This document shows, piece by piece, positions 25,376 through 33,844 of a stretch of 64,000 nucleotides of DNA (the first letter of the stretch is position 1; the number at the start of each line of letters is the position of its first letter). The translations under genes and the position numbers were made by a program. The notes beneath the pieces are model-generated. The model was not told the DNA's origin. It did not search any database and saw nothing but the letters and a program-made list of their open reading frames with translations. Source of the stretch: Magnetospirillum sp. ME-1 (lineage in GTDB: Bacteria; Pseudomonadota; Alphaproteobacteria; Rhodospirillales; Magnetospirillaceae); NCBI RefSeq assembly GCF_002105535.1, contig NZ_CP015848.1:4230985-4294984 (forward strand), written 5' to 3'.

Positions 25376-25780
25376 TCAGGCTCCCCCGACCGCCTTGGCC
25401 AGAGCCCGGAACGGCAGCAGGACGCAGTTGTGCCGGCTCTTGTGCGGACGCACCGGCAGAAAGGCCGCCAGGGCGGGAAAAGCGGGGTCGGCCCCCTGCT
25501 TCAGCATTCCCGCCACCTGATCGGCCAGTTCTGCGGCGCCTTCCGCGTCCAGGCCCACCGCCTGCTCCGCCGCCAGGGTCGAGGCGGCCCGGCACAGCAC
25601 GCAGCCCTTGACCCGGTGGCCGAAGGCCACGACCCGGCCGCCTTCCATCCGGATGTCGATGCCGACCCGGTCGCCGCACAGGGGATTGTCCTGGGTGGCG
25701 CTGGCGTCAGGGTGATCCAGCGTGGCCGGCTCCCTGGCGGCCAGTTCCTTGATGGCGGCGCCGTAAAGCTCGTCGCTCAT
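25376..25780 (-). CDS. IscU/SufU-like Fe-S or sulfur-transfer scaffold
   Basis: A 134-residue NifU_N-type protein. The three scaffold cysteines are present: C35 in NPLCGDRVG (with the ligand-like Asp), C63 in KGCVLCRAAST (with an extra C60), and C119 in SRHNCVLLPF. The presence of the Asp in GD and the CxxC spacing resemble SufU/IscU variants. The ATG overlaps the stop of the cysteine desulfurase, so sulfur from the desulfurase is the obvious input. It is the last gene of the operon with CoxS/CoxM-like subunits and MocA, so it may serve Fe-S loading of the 2Fe-2S subunit or sulfuration chemistry. Confidence 0.88.
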   Translation of the reverse strand: MSDELYGAAIKELAAREPATLDHPDASATQDNPLCGDRVGIDIRMEGGRVVAFGHRVKGCVLCRAASTLAAEQAVGLDAEGAAELADQVAGMLKQGADPAFPALAAFLPVRPHKSRHNCVLLPFRALAKAVGGA

Positions 25781-26979
25781 CGCAGCACCGCCACCGCCTC
25801 GGACAAGGCGCTCAACAGGGCGTCGACGTCCGCCCGGTCGGAATAAGGGGCCAGCGAGGCACGCAGCGTCCCCTCCTCCAGCCCCAGCGCGCTCATCAGC
25901 GGCCGGGCGCAATGGGCGCCGCCGCGCACCGCCACGCCGCGCTCGGCCAGCAGGTGGGCGAGATCGTGGGGATGGCAGCCCGCCACCGTGAACGACACCA
26001 CCGGCACCCGGGCCTCCAGGCCCAGCGGCCCGACGATGCGCACGCCGTCCATGCCGCGCAGCCCGTCAAGCAGATGCCAGGTCAGCGCCGCTTCCTGCTG
26101 GTGCACCGCCTGCCAGTCCAGCCCGCCCATCCAGTCCAGCGCGGCGGCCAGCCCGACCGCCTGGGCCACCGGCGGCGTGCCCGCCTCGAAGCGGTGGGGC
26201 GGGTCGGCCAGGGTGAAGCCGTCATCCTCCACCGCGCCCACCATGCCGCCGCCGACCACCAGGGGAGCCATGCCGGCCAGGATCTCGGCGCGGCCCCACA
26301 GCACCCCGATGCCGGTGGGACCATAGGCCTTGTGCCCGGCGAAGGCGTAGAGATCGGCGCCGAGCGCGCGGGGATCGACCGGGCCGTGCGGCACCATCTG
26401 GGCGCCGTCCACCAGCAGAACAGCCCCCACCGCGTGGGCCGCCTCGGCCAGACGGGGAAGGTCGCTGACCGCGCCGGTGACGTTGGAGGCGTGGGTCGCC
26501 ACCACCACCTTGCAGCGGGGCGTCACCACCGCCCCCAGTCCGTCCAGGTCCAGCCGCCCCTCGGGCGTCACCCCCAGCCAGCGGAGCGCGAATCCCCGCT
26601 CCTTGGCCAGCGCCATCCAGGGCAGGCAGGCGGAATGATGCTCGAGCCGGCTGACCACCACCTCGTCGCCAGGCCCGAGGGCGCACCCCAGCCCCCAGGC
26701 CGCCATGTTCAGCGCCAGGGTGCAGCCGCCGGTGAACACCACCTCCTCGGGCGGAGCGCTGAGGAAACGCCCCACCGAGTCCCGCGCCCCGTCATAGGCT
26801 TCGTCGGCGCGGCGCGCCATCTCGTGCAGGCCGCGGCGCACGTTGGAGCGCGCGGTGCGGTTCAGGTGGGCGATGGTCTCCGAGACCATGCCCGGAATCT
26901 GCGCCATGGCGGCGCTGTCCAGATAATGAAATCCCGGCCGCCCCAAAGCGGGGAACGCCTCGCGAATGGACTTGATCAT
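25777..26979 (-). CDS. SufS/CsdA-type cysteine desulfurase
   Basis: A 400-residue PLP-dependent class V aminotransferase-fold enzyme. The PLP Lys lies in AFAGHKAYGPTGIGVLWG, the EHHSACLPW, HASNVTG and LLVDGAQMVPHGP blocks are intact, and the C-terminal loop RGGAHCARPLM carries the persulfide Cys seen in SufS-type (group II) enzymes. It overlaps the downstream IscU-like gene by four bases and the upstream mocA stop by four. Within a molybdenum-hydroxylase operon a desulfurase can supply sulfur for the Mo=S ligand (as NifS4 does for Rhodobacter xanthine dehydrogenase) or for Fe-S clusters; which applies here is not known. Confidence 0.92.
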   Translation of the reverse strand: MIKSIREAFPALGRPGFHYLDSAAMAQIPGMVSETIAHLNRTARSNVRRGLHEMARRADEAYDGARDSVGRFLSAPPEEVVFTGGCTLALNMAAWGLGCALGPGDEVVVSRLEHHSACLPWMALAKERGFALRWLGVTPEGRLDLDGLGAVVTPRCKVVVATHASNVTGAVSDLPRLAEAAHAVGAVLLVDGAQMVPHGPVDPRALGADLYAFAGHKAYGPTGIGVLWGRAEILAGMAPLVVGGGMVGAVEDDGFTLADPPHRFEAGTPPVAQAVGLAAALDWMGGLDWQAVHQQEAALTWHLLDGLRGMDGVRIVGPLGLEARVPVVSFTVAGCHPHDLAHLLAERGVAVRGGAHCARPLMSALGLEEGTLRASLAPYSDRADVDALLSALSEAVAVLR

Positions 26980-27563
26980 TCCTCTCCTCCCAAGGCCCGC
27001 AGCGCATCGGGCGTATCCACGTCGATCAGGACGCCGTCATCTTCCATGGCGATCTCGGCCACCGCCTGGGCATGCCGGGCGATCAGCCCCCTGGCGCCCT
27101 TGTCTCCGGTCAATTCCCCCATGGCGGCGAAGAAGCGCCGCGCCAGCAGCACCGGATTGCCCCGCCGCCCCTCGAACACCGGCACGCAGATACCTTCGGG
27201 ACGGAAGGCGGCGGACAGGGCCCGCACATGGGCCCCCGTCACCCTCGGCATGTCGGCCAGCAGCACCATGACGCCGTCGGCATCCCGGGGCAGCGCGGCG
27301 ATTCCTTCGGCCAGCGAGGAGCCCATGCCCCGCGACGGATCGACGTTGACCACCCGCACCACGCCCGGCGGCAGGTCGGGCTGCGGCTCGGGTCCGGTGA
27401 CCACCAGCACCGGCGCCAGGCCGCCGTCCAGGGCCGCCGTGACGGCGCGCTCCAGCATGCTGCGCCCTTCGACCCGCAGCAGGCGCTTGTCGCGTCCCAT
27501 GCGGCTGGCCCTTCCCGCCGCCAGCACCAGCCCGGCCAGGGCCGGCGATCTCACGAACCACAT
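26976..27563 (-). CDS. mocA: Molybdenum cofactor cytidylyltransferase, MocA-like
   Basis: A 195-residue nucleotidyltransferase of the MobA/MocA group. LAGLVLAAGRASRMGRDKRLL is the nucleotide-binding loop, the metal site is in VLLADMP, and RRGNPVLLARRFF is the typical substrate-side segment. In xanthine-oxidase-family enzymes MocA makes molybdopterin cytosine dinucleotide. It overlaps the FAD-subunit gene upstream by 13 bases and the cysteine desulfurase downstream by four, so it is locked into the operon and is probably dedicated to the hydroxylase whose S and M subunits are encoded with it. Confidence 0.88.
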   Translation of the reverse strand: MWFVRSPALAGLVLAAGRASRMGRDKRLLRVEGRSMLERAVTAALDGGLAPVLVVTGPEPQPDLPPGVVRVVNVDPSRGMGSSLAEGIAALPRDADGVMVLLADMPRVTGAHVRALSAAFRPEGICVPVFEGRRGNPVLLARRFFAAMGELTGDKGARGLIARHAQAVAEIAMEDDGVLIDVDTPDALRALGGEE

Positions 27564-28336
27564 CCGTGGTTGAGGGCGCGCCGCGCCAGGACGGGGATCA
27601 GCGCCGCCCGGTACTCGGCGCTGGCGTGCAGGTCGCGGTTGAGCTCGCCGGGCGGGACGCTCACCCCCTCCAGGGCGGCGGCGGAGAAATCCCCGGCCAG
27701 GGCCATCTCGAATTCCTCGAGGCGGAAGGGGCAGGACGCCGCCCCGGTCACCGCCACCCGGATTCCCGTGTCGGTCTCGGCGACGAACACGCCCACCACC
27801 GGATAGCCCGAGGCGGGATTGCGCACCTTGGCGTAGCCGGCGCGGCGCGGCAGGGGATAGCGGACCGCGACGATCAGCTCGCCCGGCTCCAGCACCGTCT
27901 CGAACATGCCGAGGAAGAAATCGTCGGCATTGATGACCCGGCGGTCGGTCACGATCTCGGCCCCCAGGCCCAGCACGCCCGCCGCGTGGTCGCCGGCCGG
28001 GTCGGCATTGGCCAGCGCGCCGCCCAATGTGCCCATGTTGCGCACCTGCAGATCGCCGATGGAACCGGCCAGTTCGGCCAGGGCGGGAATGGCGGACAGC
28101 GCCGCCATCCCGGCATGGGGTGTCGCCGCCCCCACCACCAGCCGCCCGTCCTCGATCCGCGTGCCGCTCAGTTCCCCAAGGCGGGCGATGTCGATCAGGG
28201 CCGAGGGCTGGGCCAGGCGCAGCTTCAGCGCCGCCAGCAGGCTTTGCCCCCCGGCGAGATAGCGCCGCTCGTCGCCGTCATGGGCCGACACCGCCTCGGC
28301 GACGCTTTGGGGGCGGATGTAGTCGAAGGCAAACAT
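27551..28336 (-). CDS. Molybdenum hydroxylase FAD-binding (medium) subunit, CoxM-like
   Basis: A 261-residue FAD subunit of the CO-dehydrogenase/xanthine-oxidase class. FAD motifs are AGGQSLLAALKLRLAQP (about 29-45) and the TLGGALANADPAGDH block (about 104-118), which replaces the usual TIGGNLAxADP. FDYIRPQSVAEAV opens it. It has no extra Cys cluster, unlike HcrB at the right end of the window. The start touches the stop of the 2Fe-2S subunit (TGATG). No large Mo-binding subunit follows; mocA does. Confidence 0.92.
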   Translation of the reverse strand: MFAFDYIRPQSVAEAVSAHDGDERRYLAGGQSLLAALKLRLAQPSALIDIARLGELSGTRIEDGRLVVGAATPHAGMAALSAIPALAELAGSIGDLQVRNMGTLGGALANADPAGDHAAGVLGLGAEIVTDRRVINADDFFLGMFETVLEPGELIVAVRYPLPRRAGYAKVRNPASGYPVVGVFVAETDTGIRVAVTGAASCPFRLEEFEMALAGDFSAAALEGVSVPPGELNRDLHASAEYRAALIPVLARRALNHGCGS

Positions 28337-28812
28337 CAGCCCTTCTCCCGCAATGTCTGGGCGATGGCCTCGACGATGGGGCGATAGCCGGTGCAGCGGC
28401 ACAGATTGCCGTCCAGGCCATGGCGGATGGCGGCCTCGTCGGGGCTGTCCAGATGGGCGACGAGGTCGAGGCCGCTCATCACCATGCCCGGCGTGCAGAA
28501 GCCGCATTGCAGCGCGTGGCGGTCGCGGAAGGCGGCCTGCAGCGGATGCAGGCTTTCGCCCCCATTCTCCCCCTTGGCCGCCACGCCCTCGATGGTCAGC
28601 ACGCTGCGTCCGTCGGCCTGGGCGGCCAGCACCAGACAGGATTTGACGGCACGGCCGTCCAGATGGACGGTACAGGCGCCGCACTGGCCGGTATCGCAGC
28701 CCACATGGGTGCCGGTCAGCCCGAAGGTCTCGCGCAGCAGGGCGACCAGCAGGGTGCGGGGCTCGACCTCGGCCTCCACCATTTCGCCGTTCAGGGTGAA
28801 CGCCACGCGCAT
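28336..28812 (-). CDS. Molybdenum hydroxylase 2Fe-2S (small) subunit, CoxS-like
   Basis: A 158-residue small subunit with both [2Fe-2S] sites. The plant-ferredoxin-type cluster shows [15 protein letters not shown] and a further Cys in VKSCLVLA. The C-terminal cluster shows QCGFCTPGM and [14 protein letters not shown]. It heads a five-gene overlapping operon on the minus strand. Upstream lies only the divergent Panacea-domain gene, so the catalytic large subunit must be encoded elsewhere. Substrate cannot be predicted from the small subunit. Confidence 0.94.
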   Translation of the reverse strand: MRVAFTLNGEMVEAEVEPRTLLVALLRETFGLTGTHVGCDTGQCGACTVHLDGRAVKSCLVLAAQADGRSVLTIEGVAAKGENGGESLHPLQAAFRDRHALQCGFCTPGMVMSGLDLVAHLDSPDEAAIRHGLDGNLCRCTGYRPIVEAIAQTLREKG

Positions 28813-28881
28813 GGCCCGGCTCCTTTGATTTGCGCTCCCGACGACGCTATCATCGGCATCGCTTCAAGGAAACCGGTCCCG

Positions 28882-29451
28882 ATGCCCATAGCCGTTAAAT
28901 CCTGTCTCGACGTGGTGTTCTGGATCTCGGACCAGGCGCTGAACGATCGCGAATACATCCAGCCGCAAAAGCTGCACCGCCTGCTCTACCTGTCGCAGGC
29001 CTATTTCGCCGTGGCCTATCACGGCCGCAAGCTGATGCCCGCCACCTTCGTCACCGACGCCTTCGGCCCCATCGAGCCCACGGTGTTCCACGCCTTCGCC
29101 TTCGGGCGGCCGACCATGATCGAGGGCAACATGCTGTCCGAGCAGGTCAGCCATTTCCTCGACGGCATCTGGCGGCGCTACGGCCCCTACACCGCCGACC
29201 AGCTGACCAAGAAGATCGTCGAGCACGCCCCCGTCGCCCTGGCCATGGCCAAGGGCATCAACGAGGAAATCCCCTTCGCCGACATGGTGAAGTACTATTC
29301 CGAGGAAGCCGCCGCCCGCAACAAGCCGGCCTCTTCCGTGGATTCCATCGATCAGGTGCTGAAGCCCCGCATGATGCGCTCGCAGACCGGCAAGCCGGTC
29401 ACCGTCGCCGCCTGGAAGCCCAAGGCCATCACCCCCAAGAAGGACGAGTGA
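28882..29451 (+). CDS. Panacea-domain (DUF4065/SocA-like) protein
   Basis: A 189-residue protein. The first 120 residues match the shape of the Panacea domain used by many antitoxins: IQPQKLHRLLYLSQAYFAVAYHGRKLMP, FVTDAFGPIEPTVFHAF, then the helix-turn GPYTADQLTKKIVEHAP. A basic, lysine-rich tail (about 160-189) follows. Panacea antitoxins usually sit beside a toxin, and none is recognised here: the next gene is a lysozyme-like lipoprotein and the previous one is a divergent metabolic operon. It may be a domesticated orphan or a regulator. Its stop overlaps the next ATG (TGATG), so it is coupled to the GH25 gene. Confidence 0.7.
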   Translation: MPIAVKSCLDVVFWISDQALNDREYIQPQKLHRLLYLSQAYFAVAYHGRKLMPATFVTDAFGPIEPTVFHAFAFGRPTMIEGNMLSEQVSHFLDGIWRRYGPYTADQLTKKIVEHAPVALAMAKGINEEIPFADMVKYYSEEAAARNKPASSVDSIDQVLKPRMMRSQTGKPVTVAAWKPKAITPKKDE

Positions 29452-30284
29452 TGCGCCGCCGCGATGTTCTGGCCGGCGGTCTGGCCCTGGGGCTGGCCGC
29501 CTGCGCCTCGGAGCCGTCACGCCTCGCCCGGCCGCCGCGGCCCAAGGCCACCCCCGGCGTGGTGGACGAGCCCGCTTTGGTGGGGCTCAACGCGGTGATC
29601 GACCTGCACCACGCCAACCCGGTCAAAAGCTTCGCCGCCGCCCGCGAGTCCAGCGGCGTGCTGGCGGTGATCCACAAGGCCAGCGAAGGCGACTGGCAGG
29701 ACCCCCGCTACGAGGAGCGCCGGGCCGAGGCCCTGGCCGCCGGCCTGCTGTGGGGGGCCTATCATTTCGGCACGCGCCAGCATCCGGGGCGCATCCAGGC
29801 CCGCATGTTCCTGGCCGCCGCCCGCCCCGACCCCGCCACGCTGCTGGTGCTCGACCTGGAGGCCAATGTCCGGGCGCCCGGCAATTCCATGCGCCTGGAC
29901 GCCGCCGAGGATTTCGTGCGCGAAATCGCCGACACCACCGGCCGGCTGCCCCTGCTCTACGCCCATCCCGCCTGGGCCGACGGCGAAGTCATGTCGGGCC
30001 AGAGCCTGGGCGGAGCCATCCAGCCGGGATCGATTCTGGCCGCCTGCGATCTGTGGCTGGCCGATTACCGCTACGAGCCGGAATTGCCCCATGCCTGGGC
30101 CCCCAAGGGCTGGCGCCTGTGGCAATACGCCGGCGACGACGCCGTCAACGGCGGACCGTTCCGCGACCGCAGCCGTTCGGTCCGTGGCGTGGAGCGCTGC
30201 GACCGCTCGGTGTTCGCCGGCGGCCGCGACGATCTGGCCGCCTATTGGACCGGGCTGCCCGTCCGGGCCGGCACCACCAGCTGA
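29451..30284 (+). CDS. GH25-like muramidase lipoprotein
   Basis: A 277-residue exported protein. The signal is MRRRDVLAGGLALGLAACAS, with an LAAC lipobox (C18) and an RRRD Tat-like start, so an outer- or inner-membrane lipoprotein is likely. The body follows the glycosyl hydrolase 25 barrel: VIDLHH at the first strand, VIHKASEGDWQDPRY, WGAYHFGTR, LLVLDLEAN with the catalytic acid pair, LPLLYAHPAW, and the late LWQYAGDD strand. GH25 enzymes cut peptidoglycan between MurNAc and GlcNAc. The ATG (preceded by an in-frame GTG) overlaps the Panacea stop. The 3' end overlaps the convergent MaoC-like gene by 43 bases. Confidence 0.82.
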   Translation: MRRRDVLAGGLALGLAACASEPSRLARPPRPKATPGVVDEPALVGLNAVIDLHHANPVKSFAAARESSGVLAVIHKASEGDWQDPRYEERRAEALAAGLLWGAYHFGTRQHPGRIQARMFLAAARPDPATLLVLDLEANVRAPGNSMRLDAAEDFVREIADTTGRLPLLYAHPAWADGEVMSGQSLGGAIQPGSILAACDLWLADYRYEPELPHAWAPKGWRLWQYAGDDAVNGGPFRDRSRSVRGVERCDRSVFAGGRDDLAAYWTGLPVRAGTTS

Positions 30285-30700
30285 GTCTCCAGGGTCTGCA
30301 CCGCAAGACCTTCGGCGTCCAGGGTCTCGACCCGCAGGCGGGCCAGTCCCAGGCCGGGCTTCGAGCGCATCTCGCGGGTCTCCACCACCTCGATGCGCAA
30401 GGTCAGCACGTCGCCGGGCCGCACCGGCCGGTGCCATTTCAGGTAGTCCAGTCCGCTGCCGATGATGCCCAGCGGCAAGTCCAGCTCGCTGGTCACCATC
30501 AGGCGCATGGTGGCCGCCGCCGTATGCCAGCCCGACGCCGCCAGCCCGGCGAAGAAGGACGCCTTGGCCGTCTCCTCGTCCAGGTGGAAATGCTGTGGGT
30601 CCCAGGCGGCGGCGAAGCCCTTGATGTCGGCCGCCGTCACCTCGTAGGACGGCGACGAGAATACCCGGCCGGGGGTGAGGTCCTCGAGATAATGGGTCAT
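30242..30700 (-). CDS. MaoC-like hot-dog dehydratase
   Basis: A 152-residue single hot-dog domain of the R-hydratase/MaoC group. MTHYLEDLTPGRVFSSPSYEVTAADI leads to the AWDPQHFHLDEE segment with the catalytic Asp and His, then FFAGLAASGWHTAAATMRLM and a C-terminal RIEVVETREM strand. These enzymes hydrate 2-enoyl-CoA. The gene is divergent from the tetR/OYE pair, whose duplicated operator lies in the shared 86-base gap, so it is probably under the same repressor. Its 3' end overlaps the GH25 gene on the other strand. Confidence 0.88.
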   Translation of the reverse strand: MTHYLEDLTPGRVFSSPSYEVTAADIKGFAAAWDPQHFHLDEETAKASFFAGLAASGWHTAAATMRLMVTSELDLPLGIIGSGLDYLKWHRPVRPGDVLTLRIEVVETREMRSKPGLGLARLRVETLDAEGLAVQTLETQLVVPARTGSPVQ

Positions 30701-30743
30701 GCTGCGGCTCCCTCCGCCACGGTTTCGGGCCGGAAAATGAGGT

Positions 30744-30788
30744 AGACAGGTCTGTATCATTTGACTTGTACAGACAGGTCTGTATCAT
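30744..30788. promoter_or_regulatory. Duplicated TetR operator between MaoC-like gene and tetR
   Basis: The 17-base word AGACAGGTCTGTATCAT occurs at 30744-30760 and again at 30772-30788, 28 bases apart. The second copy is centred on a clean palindrome, TACAGAC-AG-GTCTGTA (30769-30784), and the first keeps the AGAC-AG-GTCT core. The second copy runs onto the tetR ATG, which would block both tetR translation start and any nearby promoter. This is the expected position of an autoregulated TetR site controlling both divergent genes. Confidence 0.75.
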
Positions 30789-31422
30789 GTCAACCGAGGA
30801 CAACAGGAAGCCCCGCCGACCGATGACCGATCCCGCCGACAAGCGTTCCGCCCGCGACCGCATCCTTGCCGCCGCCAACGATCTGTTCTACCGCGAAGGC
30901 ATCCGCGCCATCGGCATCGACACGGTGATCGAGCGGGCCGGCGTCGCCAAGATGAGCCTGTACCGCGCCTTCCCCTCCAAGGACGATCTGGTCGCCGCCT
31001 TCCTGGACATGCGCGACCGCATGTACTGGGACTGGTGGGACACGGTGGTCGCCCGCTATCCCGACGACCCGCTCCGGCAATTGCGCGGTCTGTTCGAGGC
31101 GGTGGGACGGCGAACCTCGGACCCGCAGTACCGGGGATGCCCCTTCGTCAACACCTCGGTGGAATTCCCCGATCCCAACCATCCGGCCCGCGCGGTGCTG
31201 GCCCGCCATTTCGCCGAGCTGCGCCGCCGCCTGACCCTGCTGGCCGAGGCCATCGGCCTGGCCGAGCCCGCCCCCCTGGTGGACCAGCTGATGGTCCTGC
31301 TGGAGGGCGCCTATTCCATCTGCGCCACCATGGGCGCCGCCGCTCCGTCCGCATCGGTGGCCCGCGCCGCCGACATCCTGATTCAAGCCCACCTCTCCCC
31401 CAACCTGTCGAGGCCCGCATGA
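30787..31422 (+). CDS. TetR-family repressor
   Basis: A 211-residue regulator. The N-terminal helix-turn-helix (RILAAANDLFYREGIRAIGIDTVIERAGVAKMSLYRAFPSK split over about 25-65) is typical, and the ligand-binding half contains PQYRGCPFVNTSVEFPDP, a motif of the group that often sits beside old yellow enzymes. A Cys in RGCPF could sense electrophiles, as in NemR-type proteins, but this is inferred. The ATG at 30787 is inside the second operator copy. The stop overlaps the OYE start (ATGA), so repressor and enzyme are one unit. Confidence 0.92.
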   Translation: MSTEDNRKPRRPMTDPADKRSARDRILAAANDLFYREGIRAIGIDTVIERAGVAKMSLYRAFPSKDDLVAAFLDMRDRMYWDWWDTVVARYPDDPLRQLRGLFEAVGRRTSDPQYRGCPFVNTSVEFPDPNHPARAVLARHFAELRRRLTLLAEAIGLAEPAPLVDQLMVLLEGAYSICATMGAAAPSASVARAADILIQAHLSPNLSRPA

Positions 31423-32534
31423 CCCAGCCCCGCCTGTTCCAGCCGCTTTCGCTTCGCGGCCTGAACGTCCCCAACCGTATCGCCGTCGCCCCCATGTGCC
31501 AGTACTCGGCGGTGGACGGCGTGCCCCAGGACTGGCACCTGATGCATTACGGCGCCCTGGCGGCGTCAGGCCCCGGCATGGTGGTGATCGAGGCCACCGG
31601 CGTGACCCCGGAAGGCCGCATCTCGCCCAAATGCCTGGGTCTTTACGACGATGCCACCGAGGCCGGATTCACCCGGCTGGTCGCCGCCCTGAAAGGCTTC
31701 GGCGGCGGCGGCGCCATCGGCGTGCAGCTGGCCCATGCCGGCCGCAAGGGCGGCTCCGCCCCGCCGTGGGAGGGCGGCAAGTTCTCGCCCCATGGCTGGC
31801 CGACCGTTTCCGCCTCGGCCATTGCCTTCGACGAAGGCTGGCCGGCACCCCGGGCTGCCACGCGCGACGACCTCGCCCGCTTGAAGCAGGCCTTCGTGGA
31901 TGCCGCCCGCCGCGCGCTGAAGATCGGCTTCGACTTCATCGAGGTTCATTCCGCCCACGGCTATCTGCTGCACCAGTTCCTGTCGCCGCTGTCCAACCAG
32001 CGCGACGACGAATACGGCGGCAGTCTGGAGAACCGCATGCGCTTCCCGCTGGAGGTCATCCGGGCGGTACGCGAGGTCTGGCCCGCCGACAAGGCCCTGG
32101 GCTTGCGCATCAGCGCCACCGATTGGGTGGAGGGCGGCTGGGACGCCGATCAGGCGGTCCTCTACGCCAAGGAATTCAAGGCGGCCGGCATCGACTTCGT
32201 CTGCGTCTCGTCGGGCGGGCTGGTGTCCTATGCCAAGATCCCCCTGGGCCCCGGCTACCAGATCGAGCTGGCGGCGCGCATCCGCCACGAGGCGGGAATT
32301 CCAACCCGCGCCGTCGGGCTGATCGCGTCCGCGCAGCAGGCCGAGACGGCCCTGGCCGAGGGCGCCGCCGACCTGATCGCCATCGGGCGCGGCTTCCTCG
32401 ACAATCCCCGCTGGGTCTGGCACGCCGCCCAGGCCCTGGGCGCCCAGATCAGCTATCCGCCGCAATACCTGGCCGCCTCGACCCGGGCGTGGCCGGGAAT
32501 CGCCCTGGCGCGGCCCGCATTGGCGGCGGAATAG
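31419..32534 (+). CDS. Old yellow enzyme, YqjM/NemA-like NADPH flavin oxidoreductase
   Basis: A 371-residue FMN-binding TIM barrel. It has VPNRIAVAPMCQYSA (YqjM-type with Cys in the redox-tuning position), the substrate-binding pair in QLAHAGRKG, the long catalytic helix with VHSAHGYLLHQFLSPLSNQRDDEYGGSLENR, and the FMN-phosphate site in AIGRGFLDNPRW. Such enzymes reduce activated double bonds, nitro compounds and quinones. Expression is probably induced when the coupled TetR protein releases the double operator. A strong convergent terminator follows. Confidence 0.95.
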   Translation: MTQPRLFQPLSLRGLNVPNRIAVAPMCQYSAVDGVPQDWHLMHYGALAASGPGMVVIEATGVTPEGRISPKCLGLYDDATEAGFTRLVAALKGFGGGGAIGVQLAHAGRKGGSAPPWEGGKFSPHGWPTVSASAIAFDEGWPAPRAATRDDLARLKQAFVDAARRALKIGFDFIEVHSAHGYLLHQFLSPLSNQRDDEYGGSLENRMRFPLEVIRAVREVWPADKALGLRISATDWVEGGWDADQAVLYAKEFKAAGIDFVCVSSGGLVSYAKIPLGPGYQIELAARIRHEAGIPTRAVGLIASAQQAETALAEGAADLIAIGRGFLDNPRWVWHAAQALGAQISYPPQYLAASTRAWPGIALARPALAAE

Positions 32535-32539
32535 ACAAA

Positions 32540-32569
32540 GGGCCCGTCCAGCATCGGCTGAACGGGCCC
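32540..32569. terminator. Convergent terminator between OYE and dctA
   Basis: GGGCCCGT (32540-32547) and ACGGGCCC (32562-32569), with an inner CAGC/GCTG pairing, form one extended hairpin between the + strand OYE stop and the minus strand dctA stop. It would serve both directions. Confidence 0.7.
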
Positions 32570-32596
32570 AGTCTGGTCCTGGGGTGGGGGGACGGC

Positions 32597-33844
32597 CTAG
32601 CCCAGAACCTCCTTCATCTTGTCGTGGTCCAGTTCCTTCTCCCACTTGGAGACCACCACCGCCGCCACGCCGTTGCCGACGAAATTGGTGAGCGCGCGGG
32701 CTTCCGACATGAAGCGGTCGATGCCGAGGATCAGGGCCAGGCCGGCCACCGGAACGCTGGGCACCACCGCCAGGGTGGCGGCGAGCGTGATGAAGCCGGC
32801 CCCGGTGACGCCCGAGGCGCCCTTCGACGTCAGCATGGCCACGCCGAGCAGGGTGATCTGCTGGGTGAAGGAGAGCTCGATGTCCAGCGCCTGGGCGACG
32901 AACAGGGCGGCCATGGTCAGGTAGATGTTGGTGCCGTCCAGGTTGAAGGAATAGCCCGAGGGAACCACCAGGCCGACCACCGACTTGGAGCAGCCCATGG
33001 CTTCGAGCTTGTTCATCAGCGGCACCAGGGCCGATTCCGAGGACGAGGTGCCCAGAACGGTCAGCAGCTCTTCCTTGATGTAGGCGATGAACTTGAAGAT
33101 GTTGAAGCCGACCAGCAGGGCGATGGCGCCCAGCACGATGGCCACGAACAGGAAGCAGGTCAGGTAGAAGCTGCCCATCAGCGCGGCCAGGGGCTTCAGC
33201 GCGGCCACGCCGTACTTGCCGATGGTGAAGGCCATGGCGCCGCCGGCGCCCAGGGGGGCGACCTTCATGATGGTGTTCATCATGGCGAAGAAGATGTGCG
33301 AGCATTCCTCGATGAACATGTGCACGCCCTGGCCGGCCCGGCCCATATGGGTCATGGCGTAGCCGAACAGGATGGCCACCAGCAGCACCTGCAGCAGATC
33401 GCCCGAACCGGTGAAGGCGTCCACCAGGGTCTTGGGGATGATGTGCAGGATGAAGTCGATGGTGCTCTGCTCGGTGGCGGCCTTGGCGTACTTGGCCACC
33501 GCCTTGGCGTCCAGCTGGGCGGGGTCGGCGTGGAAGCCGTCGCCCGGCCGCAGCACGGTCATGACCACCAGGCCGATGACCAGGGCGAAGGTGGACACCA
33601 CCTCGAAATAGATCAGCGCCTTGCCGCCCACGCGGCCGACCTTCTTCATGTCGCCGGCCCCCGCGATGCCCAGCACCACGGTGCAGAAGATCACCGGGCT
33701 GATCAGCATCTTCACCAGGGAGATGAAGCCGTCGCCCAGCGGCTTCAGGCTGACGCCCACATCGGGATAGAAGTAGCCGAGAGTGCCGCCGGCGAAAATG
33801 GCGAGCAGAACCCAGAAATACAGATGACCGGTCAGGCGCTTCAT
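32597..33844 (-). CDS. dctA: C4-dicarboxylate/H+ symporter
   Basis: A 415-residue glutamate/dicarboxylate symporter (DAACS) that imports succinate, fumarate and malate. Helical hairpin motifs are intact: the serine-rich [14 protein letters not shown] loop, the [13 protein letters not shown] cation/substrate signature, and the second re-entrant loop [13 protein letters not shown]. About eight membrane helices are visible. It is transcribed alone. No sigma-54 promoter of the rhizobial dctA kind was found, and no dctBD pair is adjacent, so regulation differs or is remote. Confidence 0.96.
   Translation of the reverse strand: MKRLTGHLYFWVLLAIFAGGTLGYFYPDVGVSLKPLGDGFISLVKMLISPVIFCTVVLGIAGAGDMKKVGRVGGKALIYFEVVSTFALVIGLVVMTVLRPGDGFHADPAQLDAKAVAKYAKAATEQSTIDFILHIIPKTLVDAFTGSGDLLQVLLVAILFGYAMTHMGRAGQGVHMFIEECSHIFFAMMNTIMKVAPLGAGGAMAFTIGKYGVAALKPLAALMGSFYLTCFLFVAIVLGAIALLVGFNIFKFIAYIKEELLTVLGTSSSESALVPLMNKLEAMGCSKSVVGLVVPSGYSFNLDGTNIYLTMAALFVAQALDIELSFTQQITLLGVAMLTSKGASGVTGAGFITLAATLAVVPSVPVAGLALILGIDRFMSEARALTNFVGNGVAAVVVSKWEKELDHDKMKEVLG

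Noticed and set aside
27551-28812. Assignment of the S/M genes to aerobic CO dehydrogenase
   Set aside because: No large subunit with the AYXCSFR active-site motif is present, so the substrate cannot be named.
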